Below, in pieces: positions 12,201-24,500 of a stretch of DNA of 64,000 nt. Position 1 is the stretch's first letter. Every line of letters starts with the position of its first letter. The stretch is from Blastomussa wellsi (lineage: Eukaryota; Cnidaria; Anthozoa; Scleractinia; Plerogyridae). The notes under the pieces were generated by a model. It worked only from the letters and a program-made list of their open reading frames with translations, did no database searches and was not told the origin of the DNA. The position numbers and the translations under genes are program-made. The stretch covers positions 16,381,805-16,445,804 of the forward strand of contig OX393573.1 of the NCBI GenBank assembly GCA_947652115.1. Reading direction: 5' to 3'.

Positions 12201-12628
12201 GCGCATAAATATTGATCAAAACAAACGGTTCGCTTTGAATAAGGCCCTTTAAAATAATAAATCTCCCCTGCTCATCTTCTCTATGTAATTTTATCTCATA
12301 ATCAAATTTCTCTCTAAAAGACAAAAGTTAAAATTTCTATGCCAGTGCACTGAAACTAAATATGGAGTGATATCATCATAAAGCATCAGGTTTCAAGTTC
12401 TGTCCTTGTGACTTGGAAAAAAATGGTGAAAACTCTGTACGGTCAATTTGCTTGATATCCATCTCTATGTTCTAGGAACATTTCCTGTATGGACGAAAGA
12501 ACTTTTAAAATTATTTTGTGACCATTTTACTACAAAAAAGCTGAAAAATCACCGTGACAGTGTCCCCTTAAACCTGCGATCAGGCGTTCAGCATTATTTT
12601 TCGCATTGCAGATATCAAATTCGGAAGA

Positions 12629-14479
12629 ATGAAGACATTCACAGCGAGCGTCGCCATCTTGGCATTTATTGTCTTGATGCAAACGATCGACCAAACCGAA
12701 GGATTTGGTGAGTGTAGAGTAATCTCAGTAATAGCAGTAGAAAATTACACAAAATTGTACTTTGGTAAAATATTGGAAGAGGCCAAGGAACATCTGACGT
12801 AATAAAACTCGCACGCAAAATAATGATCCATTTTTAAATGATTTGTTTGTATTTATTTATTTTAGCAGTTCCTCTATAAATGACTGTTTGTATAGGGAAG
12901 ATATCAGTGACATCACCCATTGTTATTAATGTGCCAACCAGACAACTATTGGCTGGTGAAACAAAGAGCTCTTTTGTCAATTGAAATAAAAAAATGTTGT
13001 GAACAGATGTCTTTCCTTTTAACTCAGACTGGTATCCAGTCACCATTTACACATTTTAGGGGCTAGAGAAGATTGGACACTAGTGTTGATGAATCGCTAG
13101 TGTCGATGGATCACTAGTGTTAATGGATCACTAGTGTTAATGGATCACTAGTGTTAATGTATCACCATTGTTGATGGATCACTAGTGTTGATGGATCACA
13201 AGTGATGATGGATCACTAGTGTTGATGGATCACTTGCTGATGGATCACTTGCTGATGGATCACTAGTGTTGATGGATCACTAGTGTTGATGTATCACCAT
13301 TGTTGATGGATCACTAGTGTTGATGTATCACCATTGTTGATGGATCACTAGTGTTGATGGTTCACTAGTGTTGATGGATCACTAGTGTCGATGGATCACC
13401 AGTGTTGATGGATCACAAGTGTTGATGGCCCAGGGGGGGCTTCCCTACAAAAATGACAGGGGTGCTTATCGGGTAAAATTGATGGATTGGTACTGCTTAG
13501 AGCTAAAATTACCACCGCCAGAGTTTTTGCGGTACCTTTTAGGGTATTGAGCCAAGAAATTACAGGAACTGTGTGTGACTCCAATGGTTTTTATTTGAAG
13601 TTTTCATTGATGTAATTTCATTTATGTAATTTGGTGTTTTAAAATTGGTATCTTTTAGGGTTGAAAATTTTGGGGTGCCACGCCCACTAATCGAGATTCT
13701 GGTACCTTTCATGGGTAATTTTCAAAATTTCCGACAAGCACCCCCGTGATTTTAATAGGGGAGTCCTCCGGGGAGTTTATGGATCACATGTTGATGGATC
13801 ATGGGAAAGATTGATGACATCTTCCCATGATACTTTGCGCACCCAAATCTACCTCCTATCCAATCTTTTCTAGCCCCAGTCGCTTGAGAGAATAACATTT
13901 CCAAACACCTCAAAGGTGGTAAAAAAATCGCGCTTGGAAATGGGTTGAAACACTGCGTCTCGGCGTGTTTGATATATTACGTCCTTATTGGGATCTACGT
14001 GAATTCAAGAAATAACAAACACCTAACCCCCTCTTGGTTTGCAAGTGACGTTATCGACGCCATGTTGGATGACATGAACAAAAGATTTCTGGTTAGCCTC
14101 TTTTGTTTGGTCATTCAACAAGGACGCCACGCTTATAGTCATTTGAATCTGTCGGGACTGGTTGCAAACAGGCAATTCATTAAGAGCGAACAGCGTTGCA
14201 ATACAGTCATTAAACATGTCCTGTATCCTTATAGCTCGAGGCGGATGCATGCAGCCCGTACATCGTGGGTCCATGGGACTGGCTACTGGAAATAAACCTG
14301 CTAGGGGCCATCACCTTGAAGTTAACGTTGGACAGCGGAAGCCCAATGGTGAACACTGGAATGTAAAGTACACCAAGAATCCAGAAGAACATAATATTAA
14401 TATAAAGGCAGGACAACAGAAACCAAATGGCCAGGAATGGAATGTGGACTACACTCATGACATTGGATGGAAAAAGTAG
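12629..14479 (+). CDS. Small secreted repeat peptide, 107 aa (unrecognised family)
   Basis: I do not recognise this gene by family. Coding exons are 12629-12707 (exon start 12612, acceptor TTGCAG) and 14235-14479 (acceptor CCTTATAG, stop TAG); phases agree. Residues 1-26 are a clear signal peptide (MKTFTASVAILAFIVLMQ then TIDQTEGF). The mature part is basic and polar with one Cys. It carries two tandem repeats of about 25 residues sharing the pattern GQxKPNGxxWNVxYT. A dibasic-like KPAR precedes the repeats and might be a processing site. AATAAA lies 74 bp after the stop and a TATA promoter upstream. Short Asn/Gly/Trp repeats recall attacin- or coleoptericin-type antimicrobial peptides in style only; no homology is claimed. 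The acceptor could instead be four codons later. Confidence 0.7.
13077..13803. repeat. Minisatellite of about 16-17 bp units, split by a MITE
   Basis: Units of the type GATGGATCACTAGTGTT repeat about 20 times to 13428 and resume at about 13778-13803 after an inserted element. The array lies in intron 2 of the secreted-peptide gene. Confidence 0.8.
13429..13778. mobile_element. MITE, about 350 bp, inserted in the minisatellite
   Basis: The left end (AGGGGGGGCTTCCCTAC, then GACAGGGGTGCTT) is matched in inverse by the right end (AAGCACCCCCGTGATTTTA, then GGGGAGTCCTCCGGGG). Minisatellite sequence lies on both sides. Confidence 0.7.
14033..14180. repeat. Dispersed fold-back repeat, copy 1
   Basis: It shares about 120 bp with 16814-16932, including GACGCCATGTTGGATGACA, an internal CTTTTGTTTG segment and GCCACGCT. 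The two halves are partly complementary. In this copy it directly precedes the last exon of the secreted-peptide gene. Confidence 0.6.
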
Positions 14480-14552
14480 TTGTTACAATAGCAAGTACTG
14501 TTAAACTTAATAGATTGCCAAACTTAACGACTGTACCAGCCAACCTTGACTT

Positions 14553-14558
14553 AATAAA
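14553..14558 (+). terminator. Polyadenylation signal of the secreted-peptide gene
   Basis: AATAAA lies 74 bp downstream of the stop codon, followed by A/T-rich sequence. Confidence 0.6.
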
Positions 14559-14559
14559 A

Positions 14560-15524
14560 TAAGTTAAATTTTCAAAAACGTTGATTCTTTTCCCCATAGT
14601 TTTGCAAAGCAGGAGGGAAATCAAACCGTACGGCCATGGCGGCTGAAAGTTTTTAACGGAGAACGACAATTCAAGGCCTTGCTACACAAACTCTGTTTTT
14701 ATTACTCATATTTTTCTCTTAAAAACTTCATGAAGTCAATGCGATGGCTGTGAAAGTTAGATTTAGTGGTAAATTCAACAATACCACGAATCGCAGACAA
14801 ATTGCGCGTATAAGAACCTAACACCTCAATCGGTGAAATATTTTCAACGACAAGAAAATCCTGGTATAAATACGCGTTTACAAAAAAAGAATTACTTTAC
14901 GAGTTCGCCGCTGAATTAAAATGCATCGATCACAAAGAAAATGATTCAAATAAATAGTAATGCGTCGTATACGCTCTGTGGAAAAGCAAGAAGAACACAC
15001 AAAGGCCCCTTGTAAGTAAGTGAGAAAACAACTTCCTTTTATTAGCCTGTGTGTAGCCGTTTACTATTTCCTAAATCAGAAATATGACAAACGGCTGTAC
15101 GCAGGCTACATTTTATCAGTTAAAAAATTTGAAGACGGCCAGTAATTCTGGGCAAAACTAGTTTGATTTCACAAACAATTCATCGCCGGCCAATAAATAC
15201 TTGGGAGACGTCCGAACGTTTCTTGAGAAAGCCCGAATCATTCAAAAATTTGCCGGCACACAACATTCATACCCGAAGCCTTTTTGCACCAAGTAGTTGA
15301 ACGGCACTGAACTTGGTTTTGTTCCACTTCCAGGCAATGGCCGCGTGTGCCAACAGAGCTTCTTTGCATTTAATATTTTGTACTGTTTATGTATGTGAAT
15401 TGAAATACTGCTACCTACAGATACCTGTAGGACAAGTTAAAGCTTTTTGTACGGTCACAGAATAGGCGCTTTTTAAGCCGATCAGAAATCCTCTAAAGAA
15501 ACTAACAAAAAATGTTCACTGCTT
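14560..15524. other. Region between two convergent 3' ends
   Basis: This is the space between the secreted-peptide gene (+) and SMCHD1 (-). It is non-coding except for a hairpin at 15043-15111, where TAGCCTGTGTGTAGCCGTTT is complementary to AAACGGCTGTACGCAGGCTA. Confidence 0.55.
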
Positions 15525-18500
15525 TCATCTCCGCGTTCGTTTACTGGAGCGTAAGTCTTCGGAAGCGACCGGTGCGCCTCGTCTCGTTCGTAGAGAACTC
15601 GTTTCCGAGGTGTTACTCGTGCCATTCACAACTGGACCCGTCAAAGCTGGAGAAGCAGAAGCGACTGCTGCAGCTCGTGCGCCCGCGCGACGAGAGGTAG
15701 CGGTTCTTGCTGGAGGCGTGCTGAGCTCCGTCATTAACATGGTAGCAGGGGAGGGAGGCATGTTGTACTGTGTTGGTGTCATCCCCAGGCGCTCCTCGAT
15801 CATACGTAACTGAGTTTCCGCTTCTCTGCACTCGCGATGTTTCACCTTCATCTCCTCAGTCTGTCCGTGCTGTAGCTGAAGCTATGAGAAAAAAATAACG
15901 TATCAGTATCACGTGAATCGCAGATCATAACACGTGCAGCACATGTGATAATGTACCGATAGTTCCTCCTTTGCTTGGGTATGTTTCAAAACAGCTTGTT
16001 TATAGGCCTGAAGTTGATCTGTCAGCATATACAAAAGAAACGAACCGTTAGATATTTGAATTGAGACATTCCTGCACTCCTGGAGGATTGAAAAATAAAC
16101 AGTGATATGTCAATTTAATGAAGCATATTGGCAAATGCTTAGATACATTAAAAATTTTACTACAAGAAAGTGGACGTGAATCTGTGTGTGCAGTACTCAC
16201 CGATTTGCGTTGTAAGGGAATGAAACGCCAGCGGAAGTGGTGCTGCAAATACCGCGCCGCGCATCCTTTCCAAAGGAGGAGCTTTATTCTGAAGACCGCC
16301 AAATTTTCCTTGAAAAACAGAACTAACCACCTCAGTTGATAATAGAGGCTAACTAATTCAGTGTTTTCAGCATTTGTTTACAGCCTATGCTACAATTCAT
16401 TAGTCAAACCTCATTTCGATTGCTGCACCTCGGTGTGGGGATCCTGTTCTAAGAGTCTTTCTCAAAAGTTACAAAAATTACAAAATCGTGCTGCACGCGT
16501 CATAACGTTTTCAAATTACGATCGTAGCACTGATGAATTGTTGCGGATGGTAAACTGGGTTAAACTGGACCGTCAACGGCTTGTTGATAAATCAATAATG
16601 ATGTATAAGCGGACTGTCTTTGTTCGCATTTTATCTTAGATAGTGACTGTTCGCTTGCCATTCCACAGCCCCGCACTAACTATTGCAAAACAAGTTTGTC
16701 CTATAGCGGAGCTGTACTGTGGAATAGTCTGCCGTTCGGAGATCCGACAGTCGCCCTCTCTTAATGAATTCAAATCCAAGACGGAGAATTATTGTTTTGC
16801 TTTTCTCCTTGGTTTGCAAGTGGACGCCATGTTGGATGACAGAAACAAAAGATTTCTTACTAAATTCTTTTGTTTGATCATCCAACATGGTCGCCACGCT
16901 CATTGTCATTTGAGTCTCTTGGGATTGTTTGCATACCGGCAATACACGGCTTCCTTGTAAAGTATTCCAGGGCATGTACCTATATAGCTGTGACCGGCAA
17001 TACACGGCTTCCTTGTAAAGCATACCCTATTCCACGGCATATACCTATATAGCTGTGACCGGCAATACACGGCTTCCTTGTAAAGCATACCCTATTCCAC
17101 GGCATATACCTATATAGCTGTGGCCGGCAATACACGGCTTCCTTGTAAAGCATACCCTATTCCACGGCATATACCTATATAGCTGTGACCGGCAATACAC
17201 GGCTTCCTTGTAAAGCATACCCTATTCCACGGCATATACCTATATAGCTCCTTACCGTTACTCCTGATGCGGTCCCCACTCCGTGTCAGAATTGTGGGAC
17301 AGTGTGTGTACTTTACAACCTGCAAAAATAAAACTCGCACACGTAGTGAGCGGATGTAACTGAGGGCCCTGTTGCCAAGGTAACTGCTGTCACGTGCTTA
17401 CCTCCTGTCTGTATCTATTTGCGCAGTCAAGGTCATCTAATATCAAGGTGTCGCCGAGTAACATACCAAATACTGCAACAAATAACACAAATGGGCAACT
17501 CAAAACCATCTAGCACCTTTTACTAAGGTGTACACATTGCATCTTGACGAGGAATGCCAAATCTGATCGATTCTAACACACACAGTGTGGCTGCGATAAA
17601 AAAATTAGGCGTCTCAGTGGAACACTGCGATCAACACAAAGAAAAAAATACAACTTGTCAAAACAATTCATAAAACTAGATTTTTGCAATTTTGATGCCC
17701 CCCCACCCCCCGGGGTTTGACGTTTCTATGCACTGTAATCCATATTTACGCCACTGCTTGTTTACCGCACTTCCTGGCAGTTTCAGTTCATTTATCGCTT
17801 AAGGTGGCTCCATAGGGTAATCATATTACGTGACGCGCGCTAGTGTTACATTTTGAAAACTTATTTTCGCATTCGCTTTTACTCCCAGCTCGGTCAAACT
17901 TGTCAAATACAATGAAAATGATAAAATATTGTTCTACAACCATGTACTGTATCTATATGGAGCCACCTTGAATTGTTAGGTTTCTTAGCATGACAGTGTG
18001 TCATTACCCAGCTTGCAGTTGTCTCCTTCAGCAGGGAAGAGAAGCATGTCTCGTGCGTAAACAGGGTTCCCAGTCGGACTGTAGTGACTTGAACCTCGTA
18101 CATGCGGGAGAGGTCTGGAAACAAAACAACCATCACAAAGAATTGATGTTAACACAAAAGACAAGAAAAAAAGTCAGCTTATGGAGAAAGCAGCGTACCT
18201 GTTCCACTCTGGTAAGCTTCGTCTGAATATCGAGTCTAAAGGAAGGACCTGTTGTTGTCCATTAGAATCACGGTATACTTGCTTAGCCTGCAATTTAATT
18301 TGAATTACAGCTGAAGTGGCAATTATTAAAGAAGAACTTAAAGTGCCATACCGAACATGTCGAGTCTAAAGGAAGGACCTGTTGTTGCCCATTAGAATCA
18401 TGGTTGAATTACAGCTGAAGTGGCAATTATTAAAGAAGATCTTAAAGTGCCATACCGAACATGTCGGGTCTAAAGGAAGGACCTGTTGTTGCCCATTAGA

Positions 18501-21500
18501 ATCACGGTTGAATTACAGCTGAAGTGGCAATTATTAAAGAAGATCTTAAAGTGCCATACCGAACATGTCGAGTCTAAAGGAAGGACCTGTTGTTGCCCAT
18601 TAGAATCACGGTTGAATTACAACTGAAGTGGCAATTATAAAAGAAGATCTTAAAGTGCCATACCGAACATGTCGGGTCTAAAGGAAGGACCTGTTGTTGC
18701 CCATTAGAATCACGGTTGAATTACAGCTGAAGTGGCAATTATTAAAGAAGATCTTAAAGTGCCATACCGAACATGTCGGGTCTAAAGGAAGGACCTGTTG
18801 TTGCCCATTAGAATCACGGTTGGATTACAACTGAAGTGGCAATTATTAAAGAAGATCTTAAAGTGCCATACCGAACATATCGAGTCTAAAGTAAGGACCT
18901 GTTGTTGCCCATTAGAATCACGGTTGAATTACAGCTGAAGTGGCAATTATAAAAGAAGATCTTAAAGTGCCATACCGAACATATCGAGTCTAAAGTAAGG
19001 ACCTGTTGTTGCCCATTAGAATCACGGTTGAATTACAGCTGAAGTGGCAATTATAAAAGAAGATCTTAAAGTGCCATACCGAACATATCGAGTCTAAAGG
19101 AAGGACCTGTTGTTGCCCATTAGAATCACGGTTGAATTACAGCTGAAGTGGCAATTATAAAAGAAGATCTTAAAGTGCCATACCGAACATATCGAGTCTA
19201 AAGGAAGGACCTGTTGTTGCCCATTACATCTGAAGTGGCAACTGTAAAACCTGAACAAACCTTTTCAGTTGTAAGAGTGACGACACAATCCATATCAGAA
19301 GCCATGTGCCACGACAATACTCGTGCTACGTCATCGTCCACTACTTGAGCTAAATGAGCTACCTGCAGGGGTAGGGACAGGACATACAACGCCACATTCA
19401 AAAATATTTCCTTGCAAAATAAGGAGTACACTATCAACAGAATGGAACAAGAGTTTTGTTTTCAAAACACCACGGAAAGTACTTGCACGAATTTGTTTGC
19501 TCGTCATCAAGTGCCATAAAACTCACTCGCTTGTTCGCGCTACGATATTCTAGAACTCGTAAATAAAACATTATCTGTAATCTCAGTCCAACAAACCTTT
19601 CCCAGAATACCAGAGTCTCCGCGTGGTCCCGGGTGTAAGAGACACTGTCTCCGTGGCGTGCTGGCGATCTGGTCTCGCTTTCTTGACAGGTCGTCTATGA
19701 GTGACGTCACTGCTGCAGGCTGGTAACAGATAAAATACTGGTTAGCAGTACCACTATCACTGTGTCATGCCCATCGACTTCAATGAACAATAAAGGTTAC
19801 AATAACTCATTTAATGCGACAACACGGCTAACTCTTTGCACTTTCCACAGACTAGGCTCGTTTCTTACCGTTGCTAAGCTACTTGCCGGAATGTTCTGTT
19901 TCCTAAGTTCTCCTCTTAGCTTTTGTTCTTGTAAAGAGGCTTCGTGGACTGAAACTAGATTAAAAAATTCTATTACTATCAGAAAATGATTTCACATCTT
20001 ATAGCAATGATTGTCCAGGAAATTAGCAAAGTTTCGGGGGCTGCTGAAAACGAGATTAGAACAAGGAAAACCTTTATTCATCCAATCGGAACAAATAAAT
20101 AACACTTACTAAGCCGGCCAATCAGAATGAAGGCATAGTCTTTTCAGCCGATCAGTTGCACGACTGGTTGACGCTTTTTTTACGTCCGAGGTTGGCTTTG
20201 TTTGTTTGTTTGTACAACGTCACGTCAAAAAAAAAAGGGCGAAGACGTCGTACATTAGCACAGAAAACATTTTCAATGCCTCTTGTCGAAGGGAAGAAGA
20301 AAGGTCTTCTCTAAATTCCTTGCAAAGGTGGCCGTTTCTGATTCAAGTTTAACTGTCGGAACACGTTTTGACAGCATTTCATCGAGTCTGACTAAAAAAC
20401 ATTCCGAAGCGGAAATGACAGCATGTTGTAAAGATGCTGTTTAAAATCGAACAAGCCGGGAAGCAATAACTAAAGCCGTTAACTGGAAATTCAAGTGGTT
20501 CTACCATAATATAGTAAAATAAATAAATTGAATATTTAACCAGGATAACCATTCAGTACAAAGTACTGTTATCAACGGGGTCCTGCTGACTAAGAATTAG
20601 AAACTAATAATAAAATAAATACATATTAAAGCGAAAAATGCAGTAAGTTAAAAAACCATTAAAAACTACAATAAAAACTACAATAAAAATTACAAGTAAT
20701 AATAGTCCAAGGCATTCCTAAATAAAACTCTAGAATGAATGTTTCTTAAACTTAGCGGAAATGAGTTAAAAATCGAGGCAAAGCAGCACGCTCTCTTTTG
20801 TAAAACGTTGTCAATTGTTAAAAGTCGAAGATCACAGTTCTGTGGGCTGCATCTTGGGGAAATGATTTCGAGGCTTCGAGTCTCAATGGAGCGGATCATG
20901 CGTTTGCGGGACTCTGACCATCCAAGACTATTATAGCCGCAGTACGTAAATATTGGCATAATCATCGATTGATAAATTCGTTGGGCACTAAGAGTATCAA
21001 TGTTGGAACGGATGCGCCGTAGGAGGTTCACTCTTCCTGCTGCCTTCTTGTACATTTTTTGAAAATGCGTTTCAAAATTAAGTGTCGGGTACAGATGCAC
21101 GCCGAGGTATTTATAACATGTAGTGGTGTTGATGGGAGAATCATTGACTGATAGCTTGACTTGACAGCCTTGAAACAAATTTAACCGTTTCCGGTACCAA
21201 ACAGCATCACCTCGGATTTACCTTTCTTCAGATTAAAGATAAGTTCATTGTCACGAAACCAGTTAGAGAGATTATCTAGGTCCTGGGAAAGGTTGCTTTG
21301 TGTCACATGGAAATCACTTGAGGAAGTAAAAATCACAGTATCATCGGCATAAGTAATTATCTTACAATGACGAAGGGGACTATGCACATCATTAAAGAAG
21401 ATGAGGAAAAGGAGAGGCCCAAGAATACTTCCTTGAGGAACTCCAGTGTTAACTGGATTTAGTTCAGAAAGGGCACCATTAAATTGAACGATCTGCTTGC

Positions 21501-24500
21501 GAAGAAATAAATAATCAGTAAACCATTTTAGTTCCATATCATATACGCATAGTTCCAAGTCCTCACTCGCGACCGAAATCCCAGGAGCAAATAAATCACT
21601 ACTGAATGAAACAACCTGGAGCGACAGCATCGATAGTACTTTTTGTAACAGAATAGCTTTGGTAAACCAGGCTTTTGGCTGTTGGCAAAAACATCTTTGT
21701 TTTCAAGAAAAGCGAGAACAGCTTGTTCCTGTTCCTTTTCTAACTTCACTCCTCCCAAATTCTCCTCGCATACTCGTTTCTATTAAACGGAAGTCATTGT
21801 GATGTTTACTGAAATTTAGCACGAGCTACATGTCTCAGCATGAGCTTTCGATGACATGATTGAAATGTTGATGACAGATATGCGTCATCGCTTTATAGAG
21901 CGACCAATCAAAACACTCCATCACCAGCGCGCCATTACAATCTCTATTTTAACTCCAGCTGGCGCCCACGAAACTTGCGGCTCGCGGATTTGCCGCTCGC
22001 CCCTCGAAAATAGCACTCGCAAATTTTTCGCTTTCGTTACGGATTTTGGAGCAAAATAGAGACTGCTCGCAGTCTAGTAGTTTAAATTCCTAGTAGAACA
22101 AATGTTTTCTGTACATCGTTCATGAGCTGTATGCAAACATAGGAGGCATGCTTCACGACATTATCAAAAATCGCAAAACTAAGCATTTTTAAATTACAGT
22201 TTCTCTGTCTAATGACAGTATATGCAATTACACAAACCCTACATCTTAAAAAAACTGCTACCATGGTTACAAGTTGGGTAAGGCCTCTTTGCAAAATAAA
22301 TATGATGAAGATTGGCCGACCTTCCGACATTTTTCAATTCTGCCTGGTTCTCTCAGACACAAGCTCTACAGAACCTGTTTAGCCCAATTTTCTGGTAAGC
22401 TCGATTTACATAAGAACCTGATGAGGCTAACTTGGAAAAATGTAGGTTTCTATATGCGGGTTTTTACTGTCAGTCTAAGCCCTTGAAAAAAAGAACCCTT
22501 AGACTCCAGGTGTAGCACTGTACCTTGCATCTCGTTGATGAGTTGTCTTGTAGTTTCAAACAGGAGCCGGTACGTGCGAATCGTCTCAAACAAGTGATCT
22601 CTTTCTTTTGTCAGCTGGGCCATCTGTTGCTGTTTCCTGACATCTAAAACCAAGTTAACAAGTTCCCTAATCAATTCTCAACCCTAAACCCTAAACCATA
22701 ACACTAACCCTAACACACACCCGAACTGATATTAACTGCATAAACACAACTACACTATGTTTCAGGTCACAGCGTCATAGGTTCCAGATTTCAGTCCAAA
22801 GTAGGAGAAGCTCACCATTGTAAAACAAGAAAGCCAGTGTGAAAGGTGGAATAGGATGAGGCGATGCATTAGCAGGGATCTGAGTTTCGAAGTTGAGAAG
22901 GTACTCCTGTCCATCTTTGCCTGCAGTGTTCTCTTGTATGAACAGATTCTGGACAGTAGCCACGCCCCTGAAAAGGGGTACCTCCATGGAGTACACATTC
23001 CCTGCCAAGGCGGGAATCTCGTCAATGCCTTCTGATGGAGTGCTGACCTTGATAACTACCTTTCCTCTAAGGTTCTCACCAGTCAAGTTGTCAAATTTAT
23101 CCTGAAAGTAATGTTTAAAGGGGCTACGTTACGACATTTTGAGTCACTTTTTTGCGATCAGCCAAATTGCCCTTAAAATGTTGGAAACCTTAAAAGAATT
23201 GTTTGCTCATTACCAACAACGGTTTGGATTCCAGGGTGAACCAGGAAACCCTGAACACTTTAATTTATCTTGGATACGCATCGAGTGACAACTGAACAAA
23301 AACTACAGGAAACATAAACAGTTCGACAGTGATAGAACCAAAGGAATAAGTTGCCAACTATTTTGTGTACTTTATCTTCAAAGTATAATAAAACTGTTCA
23401 AGTCCTTAGTATTCTCACTAATTACAAAATCTCTAGAACACAAAGTCTCAGCTTCACACTAATATTATAAAATTTAAAAAGCGCATTTGAAAGAGGATTC
23501 TAAATAAACAAGATGGCAATGGAAATCACAGCTGAATTCATCATTGTGAAATTGAATCTAAAAAAAAACAACAAAGAAGAAAACGTCAGTTTGACCAATA
23601 GCAAAGCTAATACCTTCAGCTGCAGCTTGAGTGTGTTGACTAGTATTCGGCTGTTACTCCTCTGTGTGTTGGACACGGTTGGAGTGGCAGGAATCGTTTC
23701 TGGTTCAAGCTTCACAGGAAGACCAGCCTTTGCAGTGAACGTGATCTGTAACAGATTACATGTGAACACTGTGACACTTCTGTATATCTTCTACGCAGCT
23801 TGTAGCACTTAACGTTACAGAATAAAGATTACGGCAATACACTAGTATGTTAAAGTGTCGAAAGTAGGTAGCGAATTGCTTTAGTTTAGCATTACTACAC
23901 TTAGTCTCGCGCCACTTTTTCAACCAATCAGAAGTACAACCAACAGCAATCATTCCCGCGCTTTGTGTCGGTTATGTCGAGTTTTGATTGGTTCATTGAA
24001 CTGTCTTCCTTCTTTGTGATTGGCCAAAGTAATTGCTTTGCTTAGGGTTTTACGAAACTCAATTGCAACTTCCTCTTAGGTGCTGGACTAGGTTACATGT
24101 CAATCAATGAATTCAAGGCCTTGTCGCAGCGACTTGTCTCAAGTCACTCTCTGTGTACAAGTCCTGGTTTGTCTTTGAATTCATATTCCTGCAACATGTC
24201 CGCGCCTAGTGTGTCTCGGCCTTAATACAGTCCACCACATTAATTAAACAACTGAAGGTTTCCCTTACAAAGATTTTCTCACCGGTTTACTTGAGAGGGT
24301 CGCGGCTCCTGCTGATCCAAACTGTACCACCATACAATATGGCCCTGTCACATCAGGCACCTTGAGGTCCCTAATATATGAACACACAGAAGTATTAAAA
24401 CACCTTGAGGTCCCTAATATATGAACACGCAGAAGTAAGAAAACACATGGTATGTTACAATATGGCCCTGCCACATCAGGTCCCTAATATATGAACACAC

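Larger units (their letters stand above)
7842..12312 (-). mobile_element. L1/Tx1-like LINE, 5'-truncated, with target-site duplication and three nested insertions
   Basis: On the minus strand there is an apurinic endonuclease remnant (NIYAP near 12195-12210, then GGDFNVILD, FTWRQKN, RTDHSAI). A reverse transcriptase follows (DFEKAFDSLNH, GVRQGDPLSPLLF, FADD near 9620), then an L1-type C-terminal region with a CxxC..H..C-like knuckle, stopping at 8047. A T tract at 7841-7851 is its poly-A tail. The 17-bp sequence TCTAAAAGACAAAAGTT flanks it at 7825-7841 and 12313-12329 as a target-site duplication. The element is dead: the 5' end is missing, there is a frameshift within 9308-9393, and insertions lie at 9662-10087, 11826-11981 and 11985-12200. 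It lies antisense in intron 1 of the secreted-peptide gene. Confidence 0.9.
15525..19948 (-). other. SMCHD1: SMCHD1 exons 47-56: SMC hinge and C-terminal tail
   Basis: Exons are 19869-19948, 19597-19719, 19261-19362, 18199-18287, 18008-18114, 17402-17472, 17256-17319, 16201-16308, 15957-16018 and 15525-15881. The hinge is read from [18 protein letters not shown] (exon 49) through [11 protein letters not shown] (50), [12 protein letters not shown] (51), [15 protein letters not shown] (52) and [19 protein letters not shown] (53) to [10 protein letters not shown] (54); all are close to the vertebrate hinge. The last exon has coiled coil ([19 protein letters not shown]) and a basic Ser/Arg-rich tail ending SSKRTRR, which may be a nuclear signal. 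Tandem arrays lie in the introns at 18361-19236 and 16934-17249. Confidence 0.93.

Noticed and set aside
15610..15813. Plus-strand frames over the last SMCHD1 exon
   Set aside because: They are antisense shadows; the minus-strand frame continues the hinge protein with correct splice phase.
16934..17249. CRISPR-like appearance of regular repeats (also 18361-19236 and 57063-57570)
   Set aside because: Units are contiguous with no unique spacers, in introns of animal genes.
20690..21630. Host reverse transcriptase gene
   Set aside because: Frame-broken, 5'-truncated CR1/L2-like LINE remnant in an intron.
22680..22717. Telomere or chromosome end
   Set aside because: The tract is under 40 bp, degenerate, and lies in the middle of a gene.
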